This document shows positions 20,572-26,076 of a stretch of DNA of 26,076 bases, in pieces. The stretch comes from Actinomortierella ambigua (taxonomy: Eukaryota > Mortierellomycota > Mortierellomycetes > Mortierellales > Mortierellaceae), in contig JAAAJB010000331.1 of assembly GCA_016098155.1 (NCBI GenBank), forward strand, positions 1-26,076, given 5' to 3'. Every line of letters begins with the position of its first letter. Within the stretch, counting starts at the first letter, position 1. The notes beneath the pieces are model-generated. The model was not told the origin of the DNA, did no database searches, and saw only the letters and a list, made by a program, of their open reading frames with translations. A program made the translations under genes and the position numbers.

Positions 20572-22328
20572 TTAGGCGCGAGCGTCCGCTTTGTCCTCCT
20601 CATTCAGAGCATGAATCGGGGCTCGGTCTTGCTTCAGCAGTTTGTGTGACTCGACAGCGCGGATGGCATCCCAAGCGTGCTGGCTAAGACCTTCTGGCTT
20701 GTACTAAAAGTTGTGTTTCGTACGTAAAGATAATGAAATGCGTGGTTAGTGTAAGTGTCAGGGGGGCGGGAGGGATAGGTTGTATGTGGGTTTGTCAGTA
20801 GAAAAGAAGGAAAAAAACGGTTGAATGTGGAAAGAATAGGGGATCGACTGCACATCTTCCTGCGTGGACAAAGGCAGGGAAAAAGAGCCAATGGGCCCTT
20901 TGCATGGAATAAAAGATGGGCTACTGCCTTTTCTCTCGAGGAGTGAAATGAGGGAGACACAGACAAAAGAGTTGTCCAATGTCCAATGCACGTTGTAGGG
21001 TTGAAGCATGCTCGTGGGCCCGTCAATCTTCTGCAGCTGCAGTAGAAAGCAGGAGAGAGACAGAGTGGGGGGGGGGGTGTGCAGATACTCTCATCCAATA
21101 CTACTGCCCTTCCTTGGTGCCCTGTTCTGTAAAATATCCGCTTCTCTCCCCCCCCTGCTATTCTGTGCAGTCTGAAAGTGTGTGTGAGAGAGAAGAAGGG
21201 CACACAAGAATGATGGGGGTGTGGGAGTCAATTGTTGGCGTACCCACGTTCCCCTACTACGCAATGTAGGTGGGTGTGTGGGTGGGGCTGCCAAGTGTGG
21301 AGTGGGAGTTGCGTAAAAAAAAAAAAAATGCCGACCAATGTGTTTATCATTTTGGCCATGTGCTACCCCTGGCTGCAACCCAGTGCATTTTTGTACAGGG
21401 TGTGAATCTCTCTTGTCCAATGATGACAGTTGCACGATTTCCACCAAATGCAAAATGCCCTTGTGTTCCCCGAACAAGAGAGAAAGAGAAGGAAAAAAAA
21501 AGTGAGGGAGAGAGAGAGAGAAAGGGAATTGGAACCCAAAGACTTGCCCGTGCAAAAGGAACTGAAGAACAAAGAACAAAGAGGCAGTCTGTCTGTCTGC
21601 ACAAAAAAAAAAAAAAAAAAAAAAACAGAGAAAAACCTACACTCGTTGGCGGAGGAGGTGCCTAAACCCAAGCGGAGGTGGGGAACGTTTTGGAAAAAAA
21701 AAAAAAAAAAAAAAAAAAGAGGATATACCTTCAACCTGTCTGTGAGAACGGTAGCCAGTTCGCGACGGCGCTGGCGACCAGTTCTCAATCGAGAGGTGGA
21801 GGAGGATGCATATTCTGAAAGTGGAGGGGGAGACCCAATCGCGGCCTGGTACTGGTCCACGACGGTCTGTTCGAATCCCTCTGGGACAGATGACGACGAC
21901 GAAGACGACAGAGGCACATTCTCTGGCGAGACTGCCTCTCGCCTTCGTTGGGTCATCTGCCTTTCGGTTTCGGCAGCGACTGTTCCCAAGGGAATGTCGT
22001 GATCGCGGTCCGATGAAGGAGCCGAAGAAGAAGAAGAAGAAGAATAACAAGAAGAAGACGACGAAGAGGTGGATCGAGCTCTAGACATAGCCAGGCCCAT
22101 CAAGGGCTGCTCGTCCGGAGGTGGGTGGTCATCATGCTTTACCTCGCGCAGGTATTCTTTGGGGATGTCGAGCTTGCTGTTTGGCACGTTTGCCGAGGTA
22201 GAAGCATTTGACCGGGCCGGCATGGACGAGTAGCCACTTGGATGGACGGCCGTCGCGTTGACAAAGGCGGCCACGGGAATACGGCTCATGGAAACACGGG
22301 GAAGGATCGAGCGGATGGCAGACGACAT
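20572..22328 (-). CDS. Unknown Ser-rich protein with possible mitochondrial presequence (243 aa)
   Basis: Two exons are proposed: 22328-21729 (200 codons from a true ATG) and 20703-20572 (43 codons plus TAA). The donor is AAG|GTATAT at 21728 and the acceptor CTTTTAG|TAC at 20704; both are phase 0, giving LTDRLK-YKPEGLSQ. The 1,025-base intron is long, so a missed middle exon of length divisible by three is possible. I do not recognise the family. The first about 50 residues have Arg but no acidic residue (IRSILPRVSMSRIPVAAF), which fits an amphipathic mitochondrial targeting sequence. The middle is Ser-rich and disordered; the C-terminus (QHAWDAIRAVESHKLLKQD) looks helical and folded. The second exon is supported by its protein-like sequence, splice signals and stop. 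Without the splice the frame runs into poly-Phe from the T25 tract, which argues for the intron. Confidence 0.65.
21603..21625. repeat. A23 homopolymer (T23 on the sense strand of the intron)
   Basis: Twenty-three consecutive A, inside the proposed intron of the 243-aa gene. Confidence 0.85.
21694..21718. repeat. A25 homopolymer next to a 5' splice site
   Basis: Twenty-five consecutive A on plus, read as T25 on the sense strand, starting 10 bases after the proposed 5' splice site. U-rich runs at this position are known to help U1 through TIA-1/Nam8-type proteins. Confidence 0.85.
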
Positions 22329-22343
22329 TTTCGCTTGAGTTTT

Positions 22344-22361
22344 TAGTAGTAGTAGTAGTAG
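22344..22361. repeat. (TAG)6 microsatellite
   Basis: Six TAG units lie directly upstream of the ATG at 22328 of the 243-aa gene (CTA repeats on its coding strand), probably in the leader. Confidence 0.85.
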
Positions 22362-22558
22362 GTAGGTAGTAAGGAAGGAGGGAGAAAGAGAAAGAGAAAG
22401 AGGCAGAAGAGCTTAAAAAATTCGAGATGTGTAGGAGTGAAAAAGAAGAAGAAAAGTGGGGGAAGTGGATGGTTGCGATGGTTTATATATGGAATGGAGA
22501 GTCAAAAAATAAAGGGTAAAATTGTGGTTCAATGAACTCAGTGAGTGAGTCGAGTTTG

Positions 22559-22586
22559 CGTATGTGTGTGTGTATGTGTGTGTGTG
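22559..22586. repeat. Interrupted GT dinucleotide repeat
   Basis: Two GT arrays separated by TAT. Alternating purine-pyrimidine sequence with Z-DNA potential, upstream of the 243-aa gene. Confidence 0.8.
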
Positions 22587-22613
22587 GAGGGTGAGACTGA
22601 ATTGTTGGGTTGA

Positions 22614-22883
22614 TCTTGTTCCGCATCGAATGATCGACCTATTGAACCAGAATATTGTGTACGCTCTCGTGTCTCCACTGAATATACAAAAAGTAAAATC
22701 TCTCCATTGCCACAGGTCGACGAATCGAAAGCGAAGACGGCACCCACCGTGCAGCTCCCTGTGGAAGGCAGCTCATCGCCAATGGTGTGTTGCGCCCATT
22801 ATTAATTCTTCTCTTTGGCTTTCTTGCGCGGGCAGCCGAAGAAAAAAAAACAGAAGAGGGAGCCAAAAGTAGGGGGGGGGTAA
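22614..22883 (+). CDS. Weak candidate: 3' exons of a small spliced gene with a basic tail
   Basis: A plus-strand frame is open from 22614 to a possible donor ATG|GTGTGT at 22785. After a 51-base intron with a TATTAAT branch-like site and a pyrimidine-rich acceptor GGCAG at 22835, it continues in phase as PKKKKQKREPKVGGG and stop at 22881. The joined segment ends in a nuclear-localisation-like basic tail. Against it: no start exon is seen, the donor is not canonical, and the minus strand is also open here (a competing basic ending, CPRKKAKEKN, reads the other way). Treat as a hypothesis. Confidence 0.18.
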
Positions 22884-23009
22884 TGGAAGGAGGAACAGGT
22901 AGAGAACAATCATTCATGCCAGCACACACACATACGAGACAAAGGAGCCGAGAGACAGAAACCTGGTACAATCGTCAGCAGTATTCAAGTCCATCCATCT
23001 GTATCCATC

Positions 23010-23042
23010 TCTCTCTTTCTCTCTCTCTGTGTGTGTGTGTGT
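23010..23042. repeat. CT repeat joined to GT repeat
   Basis: A CT-rich array passes directly into about eight GT units. It is a compound microsatellite in the gene-less stretch. Confidence 0.75.
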
Positions 23043-23609
23043 CTGTTGCTTGATCCCCTTTTTTTTGGACTCCATCACTTCCAACTGTCTGGTTTGGATC
23101 TCTGTCTCCGTCCATCCCCCCCTAAATTATACCTGGTAAAAAAAAAAGTGCGTGTAGATTGGGCGCAAGAGAAGGTGCTCCGCACCTCTGTCCATGGAAG
23201 GTTTTCTTCCTTCTTCTTCTTTGCTCTTTCTGCGGATCCAGCATGACATCAGGTCTGTCTCTTTCTTTGCTTTACTGTGAACAATAGAGAAGGTGTTGAG
23301 AGTTTGCTGTCCACGGACACACCGGATGAATGAATGAACGACTCTTTTTTTTTTTTGAGTTGGCTCACGAAAAGGTTAGTCATTTTCTGACCAATCCATG
23401 GCTTCGCTTTTTCTCCACCGCAATCTTCCGTTACGCACACCTCTTCTCCAACCCTGCTGACCTGACCTGACGTGGCCAGTTCCGTCTTGACCCTGAATGG
23501 AGATGCCTGGTTGGTCGCGCAGCCCCCAAAAACCCAGATCGTTCGTAATCTTGGCTCTTTGAGCTTCCTTCTCTCCTCTCTTCCCCTCTCCCCCCCCCCC
23601 GCCTGGGGT

Positions 23610-23624
23610 GTTAAAAAATTTAAC
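23610..23624. repeat. 6-bp inverted repeat GTTAAA-AAA-TTTAAC
   Basis: Perfect 6-bp arms with a 3-base spacer, AT-rich, with no gene start nearby. It may be chance in this composition. Confidence 0.3.
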
Positions 23625-25117
23625 GGTTTTTTTTTTATTTTTATCTCACAAGGAAAAAATTTGGGGGAAGGGAGGAGGGGGTTCCAGTCCAGTAGACCCC
23701 TTCTGCTCACAAGAACTTGCGAAGCAGAGACAGAGATTGGCCAGTCTCTTGATCACGTCCACCCCATAGGAGCACTCAAGATAGTCCACGTTGGTGGGAA
23801 CCAAGGACGAATGTCTCTTACTTACTCCTTCTTCCATGCGGGACCACATACAACAGCCTTGCATCACTGTCCACTCGTCATATCACTGTCACCCATCACT
23901 AGCATGATTGCGGTCTCAATCAGCAGGGCTGATCAAGCCAAAAACAGATCGTTCTTTCAACGGTGAGATGGACTCAAAACGGTTTTATGCGCCATTGGAG
24001 CGGACCCTTGAGTCAAGAATAAATAGTATAACCGATAGACAAGGTTGGTGCACCTGGCTGGTGGAGAGGATCGGACTATGCCCAGAAAGGAAGAATGCGG
24101 GGATAGCTCTTGTGTGGATGTGCACTTCCAGGCGGGTAACGATCCCATGTGCAAAATAAACATTCTATATCCCTGGTAACAAAGAAAAAATCATATGCTT
24201 TTGAGACTCGAAATGTCGTTTGTCGCCATTCCCTCTTTTGTTGTGTTATCCTCAAGGTTAGTCATAACCGTCTCCGTTGAGTTCCCCTTTGCTACTGTGG
24301 CAAAATATTGCTCCTGCGAGGAGTACAGAAAACCAACGTGTCTTTGAAAGGTGCGCATGCGGTGCTATGCAGTCAAGGTAAAAATATCTAAAGGCGGTTC
24401 CTTTCATAGCCTCTCGAATGGCAGACCATCCTTTTTCCCCTTCAGGGCCATTCCGATCCTAGGGCGCGTCCCGTCTCCCGTTGTCTGTCCCTCTCTAGGA
24501 GACGTCTTGCTTCGGAGTTCAAGATCCCACCATTGGGTTGTACAAATCTTTATCAGATCGACAACTCTTAATTCCATGTTACGCGCCCACGGGGCAGTGT
24601 TGTGCACATCGCCATCGTGTCCGTGTCTTCCCCCTTCCAGAGAGGTTCGGATATTTCATCCTTCACCTCGAATGCACTGAGTTTGGGGGGCAAGAGAGAG
24701 GAGCGCCTTTTTACACCTCCCCTTTTCGTAGGCCCTCTTTGCCTCGAACAGCAAAAGTTCGCCTTGAGAGCAGCCACCTTTCCTTTTGTCTCCCTCTCAT
24801 TCGTTCAGCCCAACATTCCTGTCCCCCCCTCCTCCCGTTCTCCTAAATCTCTTGCTTCGTCCCAAGGAGAATAAAAGAATATCATGTCCTTAGTGTGTGC
24901 AGGTTACCCAACCTTTTTTTTTCTCTTCTATACCGTGGCCCACATTGTGTGTTTTGTTTGCATCTTGTTTTTTTTTCCCTGTTTTCCGTCTCTGCAGGCC
25001 TACATTGCATCCATATTTTTTTTTCTTGCCTTACATACACATCGCATACGTACACATCACACAGAAAAAAAAAAAGCAGTGCATGACAAGAAAAAAAAAA
25101 CAATAACAGGACCGACA

Positions 25118-25369
25118 ATGCTTGCAGCCAAGACGCGATATTGGAGGCGCACAAGTCTGCTGACCTCTCGGCCGTTCATCACGGTGGTGATCATCTGCGT
25201 TTGTCTGTACTTCTTTTATGTTTCTGTACGCACAAATGAGACGGCGTGGTCTGTATCATCAGCAACAGAGACGAAGGAAGGTGGTTTGCAATCGTACGAT
25301 GGAATTGAGCAACAACCGAGGGATGTCGGTGGATCGACGAGCGACAGCAGTAACAATATCAGCAGCAGC

Positions 25370-25413
<44 letters not shown>

Positions 25414-26059
25414 TCAACAAAGGCCCGGTGATGTGACCGTGCAGCTCGAGCAGGCACAAAACCCAATGACCTTTGGCGATCCTCAACAAGAAGGGCTGAC
25501 AGCACGCTTCGGACTAAAGCTGAAGACTGTTCAGCGACAACTGGAACTGGCTGAGCGAGACTATCAGCATCAGGTGAAGCTCCGCAACCAGACTTTAGAT
25601 CGACTCTCATTCAAGGCAGGGTAAGTATCAGAGATAGAGAGAGAGTGAGGGCGAAAAAAAAAACAAAAACAAAAACAAAACTGCCCACGCTAGAGTTTAT
25701 CTAGAAGAAAAACAATTGTCTACATCGCTGATTTCTGATTTCTTTCTTGTTTGCTCTGAATTGCTTTTGGACTCGTAGGGAATCGTTCAATGCTTGGGAC
25801 CCTGGCCATCAAATGTATTGGTGGAGTTACTTCCCAGCGGCGTTCAGGTGTCCACATCAGGTGGAACGGTACGGTCCCATTGACGACGGCGGCAGGTGGA
25901 TGTGCGGCATGGAGATCTACGCAGAGTCGCCTCGTCGACCTAAATGTATCGTGTACTCTTTCGGCCTGCGAGATGTGACCCAGTGGGAGGAAGATGTCCT
26001 TGCACGCACCAACTGCGAGATCTGGGGCTTTGATGCATCTCTTTCTCAGCTTGGCGAGA
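25118..26059 (+). CDS. METTL24-like type II membrane methyltransferase, 5' part
   Basis: Partial gene: exons 25118-25620 and 25779-26059. Donors GTAAGT at 25621 and 26060 and acceptor TCGTAG at 25778 keep frame; the gene runs off the right edge after 261 codons. Residues 1-19 are basic and 20-37 form one membrane helix (FITVVIICVCLYFFYVSV), so the protein is probably a type II Golgi/ER membrane protein with its catalytic part in the lumen. A Ser-rich stem with a CAG-encoded Ser tract and a short coiled-coil-like helix (KLKTVQRQLELAERDYQHQ) follow. Exon 2 starts the domain: RCPHQVERYGPIDDGGRWMC, IVYSFGLR and CEIWGFDAS resemble the N-terminal SAM-fold motifs of METTL24 / Methyltransf_22 proteins. 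The substrate is unknown. I chose 25118 for its A at -3 and sensible topology; an in-frame ATG at 24884 would add 78 mostly hydrophobic and His/Lys-rich residues. Confidence 0.8.
25375..25409 (+). repeat. (CAG)11-12 repeat coding poly-Ser
   Basis: A nearly pure CAG array, read in the AGC frame as serine in the stem of the METTL24-like protein. Its length is probably variable between strains. Confidence 0.9.
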
Positions 26060-26076
26060 GTAAGTGTCTGCAAAAA

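Larger units (their letters stand above)
20704..21728 (-). other. Long intron (1,025 bases) with two T tracts
   Basis: Inferred from the GTATAT donor and TTTTAG acceptor of the 243-aa gene. It contains T25 (21718-21694) starting 10 bases after the donor and T23 (21625-21603), plus a G13 run on the plus strand near 21066. No internal exon is apparent, although several short open frames exist. Confidence 0.5.
22329..25117. other. Long stretch without a confident gene
   Basis: It holds the promoter/leader of the 243-aa gene at its left (TAG repeat at 22344-22361, purine tract, GT repeats) and the T-rich leader of the METTL24-like gene at its right. In between are CT/GT repeats near 23010-23042, a C run near 23591 and an inverted repeat at 23610-23624. 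Frames at 23472-23966 and 24351-24680 lack plausible composition, start or splice context. A weak spliced candidate at 22614-22883 is listed separately. Confidence 0.5.

Noticed and set aside
21880..21900. A GTTCGAATCCC string resembling a tRNA B box
   Set aside because: It lies inside the coding exon of the 243-aa gene; no T-stem pairs, and no acceptor stem or A box fits around it.
23472..23966. 164-aa plus-strand frame and its 153-aa antisense partner
   Set aside because: It starts with GTG, passes through T and C homopolymers, and shows no domain or splice context; likely chance.
24515..24535. GTTCAAGATCCC resembling a tRNA T-loop
   Set aside because: The conserved C after the loop is wrong, the stem does not pair, and no cloverleaf can be drawn.
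24884..25117. In-frame upstream ATG of the METTL24-like gene adding 78 residues
   Set aside because: The extension is encoded by T and A runs typical of the leader and would turn a clean type II anchor into an implausible multi-pass start; kept only as an alternative.
1..26076. Search for transposons, CRISPR arrays, biosynthetic clusters or viral genes
   Set aside because: No reverse transcriptase, transposase, integrase, terminal repeats, spacer arrays, or polyketide or peptide synthase motifs were seen in any frame.

Overview
The window looks like nuclear DNA from a filamentous, early-diverging fungus. Mortierellomycota or Mucoromycota is the likeliest placement, but this is inference from gene content and style, not from a marker gene. 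The evidence is spliced genes with GT..AG introns (about 110-160 bp in several genes, about 1 kb in two), long pyrimidine-rich leaders, frequent A/T homopolymers, and many low-complexity proteins. The proteins that can be placed are fungal or general eukaryotic types: an Sfp1-like split zinc-finger regulator, Erb1 of the PeBoW ribosome-assembly complex, a BRI3/LITAF-like membrane protein and a METTL24-like membrane methyltransferase. There are no prokaryotic operons, CRISPR arrays, insertion sequences, rRNA or tRNA genes that I can support.

Layout. 1-797: no convincing gene. 798-2198 (-): 466-aa disordered protein with a C-terminal membrane anchor. 2833-5918 (-): Sfp1-like zinc-finger factor, two coding exons split by an intron of about 1.08 kb. 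5919-8912: almost 3 kb without a convincing gene, probably the Sfp1-like gene's promoter and leader plus intergenic DNA. 8913-9446 (-): BRI3-like small membrane protein. 9447-10425: divergent promoter region with a diverged tandem duplication. 10426-13132 (+): ERB1, three exons, 828 aa. 13614-19463 (+): two-exon gene for a 1,902-aa disordered protein with five NPF motifs and about a dozen R-R-x-S sites. 20572-22328 (-): two-exon gene for a 243-aa protein of unknown function with a possible mitochondrial presequence. 22329-25117: no confident gene, one weak candidate. 25118 to the right edge (+): 5' part of a METTL24-like type II membrane methyltransferase.

How the genes fit together. The strongest link is between the Sfp1-like regulator and ERB1. 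In yeast Sfp1 drives ribosome-biogenesis genes, ERB1 is one of them, and the ERB1 upstream region here carries an AAAATTTTC element about 100 bp before the start codon. The N-terminal exon of the Sfp1-like protein has two R-R-P-S sites, and the same type of site recurs in the giant protein and the membrane-anchored protein. PKA-type control of several proteins in the window is therefore plausible, but not shown. I did not find a new multi-gene system. The least explained objects are the 1,902-aa NPF protein and the two unclassified proteins.
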